Made by a program: the position numbers and the translations under genes
Shown: piece after piece, positions 8,445 to 17,149 of the stretch
How the letters are laid out: every line of letters starts with the position of its first letter
Position numbering within the stretch: the stretch's first letter is position 1
Source: Actinomadura rifamycini DSM 43936
Lineage (GTDB): Bacteria > Actinomycetota > Actinomycetes > Streptosporangiales > Streptosporangiaceae
Length of the DNA stretch: 64,000 bases
Direction: 5' to 3'
Assembly: GCF_000425065.1 (NCBI RefSeq)
Contig: NZ_AULB01000003.1
Location: 124,001-188,000 of the forward strand
Notes under the pieces: model-generated
Database searches by the model: none
The model's input: only the letters and a program-made list of their open reading frames with translations
What the model was told of the DNA's origin: nothing

Positions 8445-8636
8445 CACGGCGCGCCACTCCGCTCCCTGCGTTTCCCCGTTCGCGGACCCGAGATTATGGG
8501 GCGCACCGACCGGCGCGGAGCCGAATTGGGGGAACACTGACGAAGGCCAAAGAATATGTCGTGCGATTTCCGGACGAACAGGCGACGAATCCCCGGCCCC
8601 CATGCCCGCCCCACCATGGCCGCGCCCCGCGAACGA

Positions 8637-8835
8637 CCGCCGTGGACGCGCTGCGCGGACGGCCCACGTCGCTGACCCGCCGTGGCCCCGCCCGCGGACG
8701 CGCCGCGCGGATGGTCCGCCGTGGACCCTCCGCGGGCTCGGCGCGCAGGCGGCATGCGTGGTGGACGTGCCGTGCGGACGACCCGTGCGGATGGCCGGCG
8801 TGGCCCCGCGAGCGGGTCGGCCGGAGATCGCCCAC
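8637..8835. repeat. Imperfect 39-40-bp direct repeats in the kinase upstream region
   Basis: Five degenerate units start at about 8637, 8677, 8716, 8756 and 8796. Each opens with CCGCCGTGG or a close variant and continues with GCGGACG/GCGGATGG-like steps. They fill much of the gap 8445-8935. All frames across them give low-complexity Arg/Pro/Gly peptides, so I call no gene. The remainder holds a possible -10 TACCCT at 8855-8860 and a GAGAAGGA ribosome site at 8917-8924. Confidence 0.5.
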
Positions 8836-8935
8836 GCCCGTTTCGTCCCCGTACTACCCTGGGGGTTTCCGGGGGACGCCCCGGACGTCCGCGCCCCCGC
8901 CGCGGTGAACGCAACCGAGAAGGATCCCCCGACGC

Positions 8936-10561
8936 ATGACCGAGGACGTCCCGGGCTACCGGGTGGTGGAACAGGTCGGCGAGGGCGGCTTCAGCGTCGT
9001 GTACCGCGCGCACCAGGAGCGCCTCGACCGCATGGTCGCCCTCAAGGTGCTGTCGATCAGCGCCGTCGACGACGCCGCGATGCGGCGCTTCCAGCGCGAA
9101 TGCAAGATCACCGGACGGCTGTCGGGGCATCCCAACATCGTGACCGTGCTCGACACCGGCACGGCCCGCTCCGGCCGCCCCTACATCGCGATGGAGTACT
9201 TCGAGCACGGCGCGCTGTCCGACCGGCTCGCCCGCGAGGGCCCGCTCGGCGTCGCCGAGGTGCTCCGCGTCGGCGTCAAGACGGCGGGCGCGCTCGCCGC
9301 CACCCACGAGACGGACGTGCTGCACCGCGACGTCAAGCCGCAGAACATCCTGCTGTCCCGGTACGGCGAGCCCGCGCTCGCCGACTTCGGCATCGCGCGG
9401 CTGGTCGACTCCTTCGACGCCACCCACACCCAGGCGTTCACCCCGCACCACGCCGCGCCCGAGATCCTGCAGGGCGGGCAGCCCGGCGTCGGCGCCGACA
9501 TCTACTCGCTCGGCTCGACGCTGTACCAGCTCCTCGCCGACCGGCCCGCGTTCAAGGGCCCGCCCGGCGAGGGCATCGCGTTCCTGATGCTGCGCATCAT
9601 GAACGAGGCGCCGCCGGCCATCCCCCGCCCGGACGTGCCGCGGCGGCTGCAGGAGGTCATCGGACGGGCGATGGCGAAGACGCCCGAGCAGCGGTTCGGC
9701 AGCGCGGTCGAGTTCGCGCAGGCCCTGCAGAAGGTGCAGGCCGAACTGGGGCTGCCCGTCACCGACGTGGCGCACAGCGGCATGTCCACCCTGCCGCACC
9801 CGACGGGCGCCGGACCGGTGCCGTTCTCCGACACCGGCGGGACGTTCCCCGCGACCGGGCGGCCGTCGTTCCCCGACGCCTCGGGCCCGCCGCCCGTCCC
9901 GGAGTGGGCGCCGACGGCCCGCGGGCCCGCGCCGGCCCTCCCGGGCCCGGCCGCCCCGGCGCCGAACTCCGACACCTCGCCGTGGCACCCGGGCGCCGCG
10001 CCGTCCCGTCCGGAGTACGCGTACGACGGGGCCCCGCAGCCGCACCCGACCGCACCGCCCGCACCGCACACGGGGCCGCAGGACGGGCCGTCCCGCGGGC
10101 TGATCGTCGCCGTGTGCGTCGCGCTCGTCGGCGGCCTCGCGCTCGGCGTCGGCGCGCTCATCGCGTCCGGCGGCGAGCACCCGAGGTCGCGGACGCCGGC
10201 CGCGGGCGGCGGCGACCCGGCGCCACCGGCGTCGTCCGCGCCGCCCGAGCCGATCAGCGCCGAGCAGATCGCCGCCGCGCGCCCGCAGGGGCTGCGGGCC
10301 GCGGCCGCGGCGAACGGCGCGGTGCTCGCCTGGAAGCTGCCCCCGGCCGCGCGCGAGCTCCCGCTGCTGATCCAGCGGGACCCCGCCGGTTCGGAGCCGA
10401 TCAAGTCGGTGGCCCCCGGCTCGACGAAGACGGCCGTCTCGCCGCTCGTGCCGAACGAGGACAACTGCTTCCGGATCGGCGCGGTCCTGCGCGTCAACCA
10501 GGGCGCCTCCCCGGACGTGGCCTGGTCGAAGGTCGCCTGCGTGCAGCAGGCCCGGAGCTGA
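8936..10561 (+). CDS. Membrane Ser/Thr protein kinase (PknB-like) with extracellular Fn3-like sensor domain
   Basis: A 541-aa transmembrane Hanks-type kinase. The kinase domain (about 8-265) has the P-loop GEGGFSVVY (15-23), Lys37 in VALKVL, catalytic loop HRDVKPQN (130-137, Asp132) and DFG at 150-152. A Pro/Ala/Gly-rich juxtamembrane linker (about 280-385) leads to one transmembrane helix (about 388-412) and a roughly 100-residue outer domain. That domain reads like a fibronectin-III fold (GAVLAWKLPP…) with a Cys pair, NCFRIG and KVACVQQ. It faces the Fn3/propeller protein convergently. Substrate and ligand cannot be read. Confidence 0.88.
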   Translation: MTEDVPGYRVVEQVGEGGFSVVYRAHQERLDRMVALKVLSISAVDDAAMRRFQRECKITGRLSGHPNIVTVLDTGTARSGRPYIAMEYFEHGALSDRLAREGPLGVAEVLRVGVKTAGALAATHETDVLHRDVKPQNILLSRYGEPALADFGIARLVDSFDATHTQAFTPHHAAPEILQGGQPGVGADIYSLGSTLYQLLADRPAFKGPPGEGIAFLMLRIMNEAPPAIPRPDVPRRLQEVIGRAMAKTPEQRFGSAVEFAQALQKVQAELGLPVTDVAHSGMSTLPHPTGAGPVPFSDTGGTFPATGRPSFPDASGPPPVPEWAPTARGPAPALPGPAAPAPNSDTSPWHPGAAPSRPEYAYDGAPQPHPTAPPAPHTGPQDGPSRGLIVAVCVALVGGLALGVGALIASGGEHPRSRTPAAGGGDPAPPASSAPPEPISAEQIAAARPQGLRAAAAANGAVLAWKLPPAARELPLLIQRDPAGSEPIKSVAPGSTKTAVSPLVPNEDNCFRIGAVLRVNQGASPDVAWSKVACVQQARS

Positions 10562-10572
10562 TCCCGGAACCG

Positions 10573-10608
10573 CGAAGGCCCCGTCCCGGGAGCGGGACGG
10601 GGCCTTCG
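10573..10608. terminator. Bidirectional hairpin terminator
   Basis: A perfect 16-bp stem (10573-10588 with 10593-10608) with a GGAG loop lies between the convergent kinase and Fn3-protein genes. Confidence 0.85.
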
Positions 10609-10632
10609 ACCTCGGGCGGCGCGGAGGGCGGC

Positions 10633-12729
10633 TCAGCCGGCGCACTCCCAGATCGGCGGCCCCGCGAGGACATCCCAATTGCCCGAGGTGTAGGTGTCCG
10701 CAAGGTAGTTGAGGATGTAGCCGGTTTTCCCCTTCCACGTGATCTGCGTGTAGGTGTTACCGGAGTAGTTCTTGTCCGAGGGGTGGGTGTAGGCGGCGCC
10801 CTTCACCTGGCAGTGAACGGTGATGCTGTCGCCGTTATTGTTGACCATTTCCCCAACAACGGCACCATTGTGGCCATCCGGCGTTGCGCGGATGTAACCG
10901 GTCGAGTTCTGGTTGAGGATGACCTTGTGCGCCTGGTCCGGTCCCTCCAACTGGACGTCGACGGTGGTGCCCGAGCCGGCTTCGGCGGCGTTCATGGAGG
11001 TGACCGTGAACGTGTAGGCGCCGTTCGTCCAGATGTCGGTGAGGGCGGTGGACGTTCCGGTGACGACCTTCGAGCCCGAGACGGGGCCGGTCCACTCGAC
11101 CTTGTACCGGGACGCGCCGCCGCCCGCGGGTGCGGCCCACGTCACCGCGGTACCGGACGACGTCGCCTTCGCGGCCACGTTCGTGGGGGCGCCCGGCGTC
11201 AGGCACGGGCGCACGGGGTCGCTGGGCGCGGAGAGGACCTCCTTCGCCCGCCCTTGGGGGTCGGTGTAGCGGACGGCCACGCGGAACGTGTACTCCTGCC
11301 CGCAGTCGCCGCCGGTCACGGTGAAGGCGGGCGGGGCGTTCGGCGCGATGGCGGCGGGGGTCGCGGTGAGGCCGGCCGGGAGGTCCTTGAGCGTGTAGCC
11401 GGTGATGCGTTCGCCCTGGGAGGGCTGGAACGAGACCTGCATGGTCCCGTCGCCCGGCGCGACCGCGAGGTTGGACGGGGCGGTGGGCGCGCCCGGTTCC
11501 CGCGGGGAGCCGGACGGCGGCACCGGGTCCCGGCCGGGGCGGGGCGGGGTGCCGGGCAGCGGGGGCGCGTCCCCGGTGCCCGGGAGCGGGATCCGGCGGC
11601 GCTCGCCGCCCGCGACCTCCTCGCGGTACTTGTCGACGGCCTTGGTCTCGCCGCCGCGGTCGATGACGACGGCGCCCGGGCCGTCCGGGTCGTTCGCCCA
11701 CAGCAGGCCGTCCTTGACGAACACCTCGAGGGGCGACTTCGGGCGGCCGACCGTGACCGGCTTCTCGAAGCGCTTGGCCGCGGTGTCGTAGACGATGAGG
11801 GCCCCGGCGGTCTCGTCCGGGATGTACACCTTCGTGCCGAGGACCTGCGGCGCCCGGTAGCGGTGCCGGGGCATCTGCAGGCGCGTGCTGGTGTAGCGGC
11901 CGGTGCCGGTGTCGAGGGTGACGAGGGAGCCGGTGCCGGGCACCAGCATCGGGACGATCGCGCCGTCGGCGACCGCGGGGGCGAGCACGCCGCCGCGCCC
12001 GGCCTCGCGGACGCTGGACGGCAGCGAGATCGTCAGCCGCGTGCCGGACGGCTCGACGACGGTGGCGGTCGCGGCGGTGGAGTCGACGACGACGGGGGTG
12101 CCGGCGGCGATCGTGAGGGCCAGGTCGTGGCCGGGCTCGCCGACGTCGACGGGCTCGCGCAGCCGCCCGTCCCGGAATCCGGCGAGGCGCCCGTGCACGG
12201 CCACCGGCACCCACAGGTCGCCGCGGGCGCCGATCCCGGCCTGCCCGAGGACGGGATCGAGCCGGGCGGGCTCGCCGGCGGGCTGCAGGGTGATCGCGTC
12301 GAGCTGCTGCACGCCGCCGTTCACCGAGTCGACGGTGTAGGCGCGGCCGTCCTGCGCGAGGACCTGGATCCCGGCGCCGAGCCCGGCGCTGCCGGCGATC
12401 TTCATCTGGGCGGGGTCGAGCCGGCTGACGACGCCGGTCTCCTGGTCGACGATGAGGATCGTCGTCCCGTCCTGCACGACCTTGATCCGGTTGCCGCGGG
12501 CGCCCGCGGGCAGCGGCGCCTTGCCGTCGACCTTGCCCGCGAGGCCGTTGACGTGGACGACCAGTCCCTTCGTCCGCGCGGACAGCCAGGCGCCGACGTC
12601 GGCGAGGTCGTACTTCGCGCTGGCCGCGCCGACCCCGTAGACGACGGCGGCGATCACGACCGCGCCGACGACGCCGACGGCGATCTGCCCCGTCAGCCGG
12701 TCGCGCTTGAAGACGGCACCTGCACCCAC
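10633..12729 (-). CDS. Membrane-anchored beta-propeller/fibronectin type III protein with SH3-like C-terminus (paralogue 1)
   Basis: A 698-aa protein starting at GTG 12729 behind GGAAGGTGG. One N-terminal transmembrane anchor (about 17-38) is followed by the block VGAASAKYDLADVGAWLSARTKGLVVHVNG. Repeated beta-strand blades follow (about 80-370), then a Pro-rich linker, two Fn3 modules (about 425-615) and a terminal bacterial-SH3-like module (ITVHCQVKGAAY…GKTGYILNYLADT). Everything after the anchor should be outside the cell. Paralogue 2 at 18255-20393 has the same architecture and anchor block. A scaffold or wall-binding role near the Fn3-bearing kinase is inferred. Confidence 0.8.
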   Translation of the reverse strand: MGAGAVFKRDRLTGQIAVGVVGAVVIAAVVYGVGAASAKYDLADVGAWLSARTKGLVVHVNGLAGKVDGKAPLPAGARGNRIKVVQDGTTILIVDQETGVVSRLDPAQMKIAGSAGLGAGIQVLAQDGRAYTVDSVNGGVQQLDAITLQPAGEPARLDPVLGQAGIGARGDLWVPVAVHGRLAGFRDGRLREPVDVGEPGHDLALTIAAGTPVVVDSTAATATVVEPSGTRLTISLPSSVREAGRGGVLAPAVADGAIVPMLVPGTGSLVTLDTGTGRYTSTRLQMPRHRYRAPQVLGTKVYIPDETAGALIVYDTAAKRFEKPVTVGRPKSPLEVFVKDGLLWANDPDGPGAVVIDRGGETKAVDKYREEVAGGERRRIPLPGTGDAPPLPGTPPRPGRDPVPPSGSPREPGAPTAPSNLAVAPGDGTMQVSFQPSQGERITGYTLKDLPAGLTATPAAIAPNAPPAFTVTGGDCGQEYTFRVAVRYTDPQGRAKEVLSAPSDPVRPCLTPGAPTNVAAKATSSGTAVTWAAPAGGGASRYKVEWTGPVSGSKVVTGTSTALTDIWTNGAYTFTVTSMNAAEAGSGTTVDVQLEGPDQAHKVILNQNSTGYIRATPDGHNGAVVGEMVNNNGDSITVHCQVKGAAYTHPSDKNYSGNTYTQITWKGKTGYILNYLADTYTSGNWDVLAGPPIWECAG

Positions 12730-12820
12730 CCGTGGACCACCTTCCCCGATTGGCGCTCACCGTAGTGACTCCCGCCCGAACGCCGGGGGAATTGACCGGA
12801 TCCGGTCGCCGATGACGGGT

Positions 12821-13762
12821 TTAGTCGCCGTTTCCCGCGTCGAGGGCCGCGGCGTACGTCGGAATCGTGATGTTGCGTCCGGACAGCACGACGACGAGCC
12901 GCCCCGCGGTCTCGACGCGGCCCGCCAGGACGGCGGCGACCCCGGCGGCGCCCGCGCCCTCGGCGACGAGCCCGTGCTCGCTCAGCAGCCACCGCAGCGC
13001 GGCGCGGATCTCGGCGTCCGTGACGGCCGTCAGGCCGGCGCCCCGGATCAGCCCGGGCGTGACGCAGCCCGGTTCGAGGTTGCCCGGCAGCCCGTCGGCG
13101 AACGTGTCGCCGACCGGCACCTCCACGACGCGTCCCGCCTCGACCGACGCCGCCACGCCGCGCGACACCGCCGACTCCACCCCGACGATCCGCACGTCGC
13201 CGCGCCCGCGCGCCCACAGGGACAGGCCCGCCGCGAGGCCGCCGCCGCCCACCGGCGCGACGACCGTCAGCGGGCCCTCGGCCTGCGCGTCGAGCTCCCG
13301 GCCGATCGTCCCCTGCCCGGCGATGACCGCCGGGTCGTTGTACGGGGAGACGTACCGGCCGGGCAGCGTCAGCGCGTGCGCCTCGGCCTCGTCGTAGGTC
13401 GTCCCGTGCCGGACGAGCCGCACCGGGAAGCCGGCGATGCGGTCGGTCTTCGCGCGCGACGCGCGGGTGGACACCACGACGGTGACGTCCGCGCCCGTCG
13501 CGGCCGCCGCGTACCCCATCCCGAGGCCGTGGTTGCCCGCGCTGGCCGTGACCGCCGGTTCCCCGGCGGGCAGCGCGTCCACCGCCGCGACCGCGCCCCG
13601 CACCTTGAACGAGCCGGTCGGCTGGAACGTCTCGAGCTTCAGCAGCGCGCCGGGCGCGAGGCCCGACGGCACCAGCGGCGTGGGCGCGAGGCGCCGCGAC
13701 ACGGCGCGCCACGCGCGGTCCAGGTCGTCCGGTCCGGGGACCCGGACGGGACGGGCGGTCAT
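12821..13762 (-). CDS. PLP-dependent threonine/serine dehydratase-like protein
   Basis: A 313-aa fold-type II PLP enzyme. The Schiff-base Lys53 lies in PTGSFKVRGA, substrate-binding SAGNHG follows, and the phosphate-binding loop GGGGLAAG is present. The likely reaction is deamination of Thr/Ser to 2-oxo acids, although racemases of this family look alike. There is no C-terminal ACT domain, so allosteric isoleucine control is not expected. It sits between the Fn3 and transglutaminase-like genes on the same strand, but its metabolic function seems unrelated. It is probably a bystander. Confidence 0.8.
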   Translation of the reverse strand: MTARPVRVPGPDDLDRAWRAVSRRLAPTPLVPSGLAPGALLKLETFQPTGSFKVRGAVAAVDALPAGEPAVTASAGNHGLGMGYAAAATGADVTVVVSTRASRAKTDRIAGFPVRLVRHGTTYDEAEAHALTLPGRYVSPYNDPAVIAGQGTIGRELDAQAEGPLTVVAPVGGGGLAAGLSLWARGRGDVRIVGVESAVSRGVAASVEAGRVVEVPVGDTFADGLPGNLEPGCVTPGLIRGAGLTAVTDAEIRAALRWLLSEHGLVAEGAGAAGVAAVLAGRVETAGRLVVVLSGRNITIPTYAAALDAGNGD

Positions 13763-13816
13763 GAGCGTTCGCCGGGTCCGCCCGGCAGCGTCCGCGTGCG
13801 CATCCGGCCACCCTAG

Positions 13817-16006
13817 TCAGCGCCCGGTGAGGGAGCGGGGGTGCAGGCGGCGGCGGAGGCGGCGCAGCCGCCCGGCCTTCGCGGTGACCAGCCGCCCGAC
13901 GGCGTCGGTGTGCCGCCAGGCGCGGTCGGCGGCGGCCGCGTCCGGCGGGACCGGCGCGAAGCGGGTGCGGTCGACGAGCTCGGCGAGCGGGTCGAGCTCG
14001 CCCTGCGCGGCGGCGCCCACGCCGGCCCCGCCGAAGCGCGCGACCTCCTGCGCGGTGAGGGCGCCGGACGCGCCGAGGCCGGCGTCGGCGAGATGGTCGA
14101 GGGCCTGCCGCCAGGCGCCCGCGATCCGCTCGGCGGGCGGCCCGGCCCGCCTGCGGCGGGTGCGCAGGGCGGGCGCGATGAGGACGGCGAGGACGTACCC
14201 GAGGACGAGCGCCGTCCCGGCGATCGACGCGAGCACCCACCATGGCGTCGGCTCGTCCGGTGCGGCCGTCCGCGCCGCCCCCTTCCCGGGCTTCTCGCCC
14301 GCCCCGGGGCCCTGCTGCCGGGACGCCGCGTTCTTCTGCGCCTGCTCAAGGGACTGCGCCGACTCCCCCGCCGCGACCGCGTCGCTGTCCTTCGAGCGCC
14401 GCGCGTTGTCGGGCAGCGGGTTGAAGCGCACCCAGCCGAGCCCCTCGAACTTGACCTCGGGCCACACCATCACGTCGCCCGCCCGCACCTGCACGGCGCC
14501 GCCCGCGCGCTTCCCGCCGGAGAACCCGACGACGAGCCGGCACGGCAGCCCCGCCGAGCGGGCGAGCAGCGCGTACGCGGCGGCGAAGTGCTCGGGCGTC
14601 CCGCGGCGGCCCTCGGCGAGGAAGTAGTCGATCTGCCGGTAGCCGTGCCCGGGCGCCGCCGTCACGTCGTACTTCGCGTACCGCTTGAGGTACTCGGCGA
14701 GCATCGCGGCCTTCTGCACGCCGGTGGACGCGCCGCGCGTCGCGGCCGCCGCGAACCGCTCGAACTCGTCGAGCTGCACGGGCTCCTTCGCCGCGCCCGG
14801 CCCCCACGGCAGCTTCAGGGCGGCGCGGGCCTCGGCGTCGCGGGCGACGCGCGCGCCCTCGAGGTCCTCGGCCCGCCACTCCGGGACGACGGACGTGACC
14901 GTGTACGAGCTTCCGGGCGCCGGCGGCTCCGCGGCGGCGAGCGTCCCGGCGGCGGGGTCGGCGACGACGGGCAGGCCCTCGACCCGGCGGGGCCGGTCGG
15001 GCGCCGGCACCCACACGCCGGGCAGGTCGCCGATGGTGACCCGCTGCGTCGTCGTGTGCGACCGCTCCGGCGCCCCCGGCTCCTCCGGCCGCTCCGGCAC
15101 GCGGCTGCCCGTCGGGACGAACCGGGCGGTGGACGACCACGTCACCCCGTCGAACGCGTCGAGCACCGCGAGCCGCTGGATCTCCGGCCGGTCGGCGTCC
15201 ACGGTGAACAGGACCTGGTCGGGGCGCAGCAGCCACCCGCCGACGCGGTCGAGGGGGCTGACGCCGTCGCGCTGCAGCGGCGGCGGCGCCGCCACCTGCT
15301 CGCGCGGGTCGTAGGGGTCGGCCGCGACCGGCACCACCGGCGCCACCAGGTACGCGACGAGGCCGAGGACGGCCGCGGACGGCACCCCGAGCGCGATCGG
15401 CCGCCACGCCGGGCCCGCGTCGGGCTCGCCGGAGCGGACCAGCGCCAGCACCGCGACCAGCACGACGGTCCCGGCGGCGAGCGGCACGTTCGTCCCCGGG
15501 CCGTCCACGCCGAGCAGCAGCGCGACCGCCCACACCGCCAGGGCCGGGACGCACGGCAGCGCCCGCCGCGACGTGCGCAGCGCCGTCTCGGCCGCCGCGA
15601 ACGCCGCCGCCCACACCAGCACGCCGACGACGAGCAGCAGGCGCGGTTCGGCCGGGGCGGGCAGCAGGGTCGTCAGGATCTCCTTCCACCCGTTCAGCAC
15701 CCCGTCCCGGAGCGTCTGCGGCAGGGTCCCCGCGCTCAGCGCGGGCCGCAGCACGGTGAGCGCGGACGTCCCGGCCCAGGCGGCGACCGTCAGCACCAGC
15801 GACGGCCACAGCGGCCACGGCCGCCCCTTCTTGCGGGGACCCGACAGCAGCGCGGACAGCAGCGTCGGGACGACCGCGGCGACCGCGGCCACCGGCACCA
15901 CCGGCCCGTACCCGAACACCCGGTGGAACGCCAGGCCCGCGACGGCCGCCAGCGCGGCCGTGACCGCGAGCGACGCGTACCGGGCGGCCGGCCGGATCCC
16001 GCTCAT
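13817..16006 (-). CDS. TgpA-like transglutaminase-domain membrane protein, probably catalytically inactive
   Basis: A 729-aa protein. The N-terminal third has about six transmembrane segments. An outer transglutaminase-like domain spans about 400-535, followed by one more helix (around 585-605) and a DUF4129-like cytoplasmic tail. The core is recognisable (HFAAAYALLARSAGLPCRLVVGF; WPEVKFEGLGWVRFNPLP). At the catalytic positions, however, I read Pro471 for Cys, Met513 for His and Asn529 for Asp. It may bind a peptide without cleaving it. ATG 16006 overlaps the DUF58 stop (ATGA), so the two are translationally coupled. MoxR-DUF58-TgpA is a widespread operon. Confidence 0.85.
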   Translation of the reverse strand: MSGIRPAARYASLAVTAALAAVAGLAFHRVFGYGPVVPVAAVAAVVPTLLSALLSGPRKKGRPWPLWPSLVLTVAAWAGTSALTVLRPALSAGTLPQTLRDGVLNGWKEILTTLLPAPAEPRLLLVVGVLVWAAAFAAAETALRTSRRALPCVPALAVWAVALLLGVDGPGTNVPLAAGTVVLVAVLALVRSGEPDAGPAWRPIALGVPSAAVLGLVAYLVAPVVPVAADPYDPREQVAAPPPLQRDGVSPLDRVGGWLLRPDQVLFTVDADRPEIQRLAVLDAFDGVTWSSTARFVPTGSRVPERPEEPGAPERSHTTTQRVTIGDLPGVWVPAPDRPRRVEGLPVVADPAAGTLAAAEPPAPGSSYTVTSVVPEWRAEDLEGARVARDAEARAALKLPWGPGAAKEPVQLDEFERFAAAATRGASTGVQKAAMLAEYLKRYAKYDVTAAPGHGYRQIDYFLAEGRRGTPEHFAAAYALLARSAGLPCRLVVGFSGGKRAGGAVQVRAGDVMVWPEVKFEGLGWVRFNPLPDNARRSKDSDAVAAGESAQSLEQAQKNAASRQQGPGAGEKPGKGAARTAAPDEPTPWWVLASIAGTALVLGYVLAVLIAPALRTRRRRAGPPAERIAGAWRQALDHLADAGLGASGALTAQEVARFGGAGVGAAAQGELDPLAELVDRTRFAPVPPDAAAADRAWRHTDAVGRLVTAKAGRLRRLRRRLHPRSLTGR

Positions 16007-17139
16007 CGGACCGCCCCCAGCCGCCGCCACGTCTCCGGCAGGTCGTCCAGCGCGGCGACGTCGGCGACCCGGACGCCCGGCGGCGCGGGCACGGGACCCG
16101 GCGGGCGCACGCGCAGCACCACCACCCGGTCGAACCGGCCGCGCACCGCCGCGATCCGGCCCAGCTCGGCGTCGCCCGGCGTGACGGCGACCAGCGCGCC
16201 GCCCGCGCGCACACGCCGCACCACGTCCATCGTCGGCTGCGGGCACTCCCGCGCGGCGACGCCGGTGAGCCGGTCCAGAATCTCCTCGACGTCGCCCGGG
16301 CCGCCCCGCGTCTCCGCGACCGGCCCGTTCCCCGTCAGCACCCGGACCGGGAAGCCCGCCGCCGCCGCGCCCGCCGCCACGCTCGCCGCCGCGTCCACCG
16401 CGAGCTCGAAGTCGTCCGGGTCCGCCCACCGGTCCGGCCGCGCCTCCAGCACCACCGTCGTGGTCGGCAGGCTCGCGTCCACGAGCTGCCGCACCATCAG
16501 CGTCCCCGTCCGGGCGGACGACTTCCAGTGCACGTGCCGCAGCTCGTCCCCGACGACGTACTCGCGCAGCGCGTGGAACGTCGCCGTCCCCGCCGGGGAC
16601 CGGTCGCTCGTCGGCCCTTCCAGGTGGTGCGCGCGGCCCGACGGCAGCGGCGGCAGCACGACCGTCCGGGGGCGCACCAGCAGCGACCCCGGCGCGCCGT
16701 ACTCGCGGACCCGCCGCGCCAGCCGCAGCGGGTCGGCGCGCACCAGCCGCAGCGGGCCGACCGCGATCCGGCCCCGCCGGTCCGTCGGCAGCGCGTACGA
16801 CACCGTCCGGGTGGCGCCCGCCCGCAGGCGCGGGACGTCCACCGCCACGTCCGCCGAGCCCGCCGCGTCGCGCGCGGTCAGCCCCCGCACGCCGCGCCCG
16901 GCGCTCGTCACGTGCAGCACCCCGGTCGCGGGCTCGCCGCGGCCGACCTTCGCGGGCGTGATCTCCCGCCGCACCTCCAGCCGCGGCCGCGGCAGCGTCC
17001 ACAGCACGGCCGCCAGCACCGCGACCAGCCCCGCCACGGCGAACGCCGCCGGCTCGGGGTACCCGAGCCACCAGCCCGCGGCGTACAGGACCGGCGACGC
17101 GGCCGCCATCCCCCGGCCCAGCGGCGTCAGCACGTTCAC
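16003..17139 (-). CDS. DUF58 domain protein, MoxR partner
   Basis: About 378 aa. GTG 17139 has a purine-rich AGGGG just upstream; a TTG at 17157 is open but lacks a ribosome site. Two hydrophobic segments at about 15-50 anchor it. The DUF58 core carries DELRHVHWKSSARTGTLMVRQ, the family signature, and the later part resembles a degraded VWA fold. DUF58 proteins work with MoxR AAA+ ATPases, and here the moxR gene ends 10 bp upstream. Metal-site residues of a true MIDAS are not evident. The exact job is unknown. Confidence 0.85.
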   Translation of the reverse strand: MNVLTPLGRGMAAASPVLYAAGWWLGYPEPAAFAVAGLVAVLAAVLWTLPRPRLEVRREITPAKVGRGEPATGVLHVTSAGRGVRGLTARDAAGSADVAVDVPRLRAGATRTVSYALPTDRRGRIAVGPLRLVRADPLRLARRVREYGAPGSLLVRPRTVVLPPLPSGRAHHLEGPTSDRSPAGTATFHALREYVVGDELRHVHWKSSARTGTLMVRQLVDASLPTTTVVLEARPDRWADPDDFELAVDAAASVAAGAAAAGFPVRVLTGNGPVAETRGGPGDVEEILDRLTGVAARECPQPTMDVVRRVRAGGALVAVTPGDAELGRIAAVRGRFDRVVVLRVRPPGPVPAPPGVRVADVAALDDLPETWRRLGAVR

Positions 17140-17149
17140 CCCGCGCCCC

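Noticed and set aside
8637..8835. CRISPR-like array
   Set aside because: Units are contiguous and diverged, with no unique spacers of constant length and no cas genes nearby.
8341..12765. 1,474-codon plus-strand open frame
   Set aside because: It is an antisense/out-of-frame shadow across the kinase and Fn3-protein genes; the sequence is low-complexity and runs through two terminators.
13817..16006. Active protein-crosslinking transglutaminase
   Set aside because: None of the Cys, His or Asp catalytic residues is present in the aligned positions.
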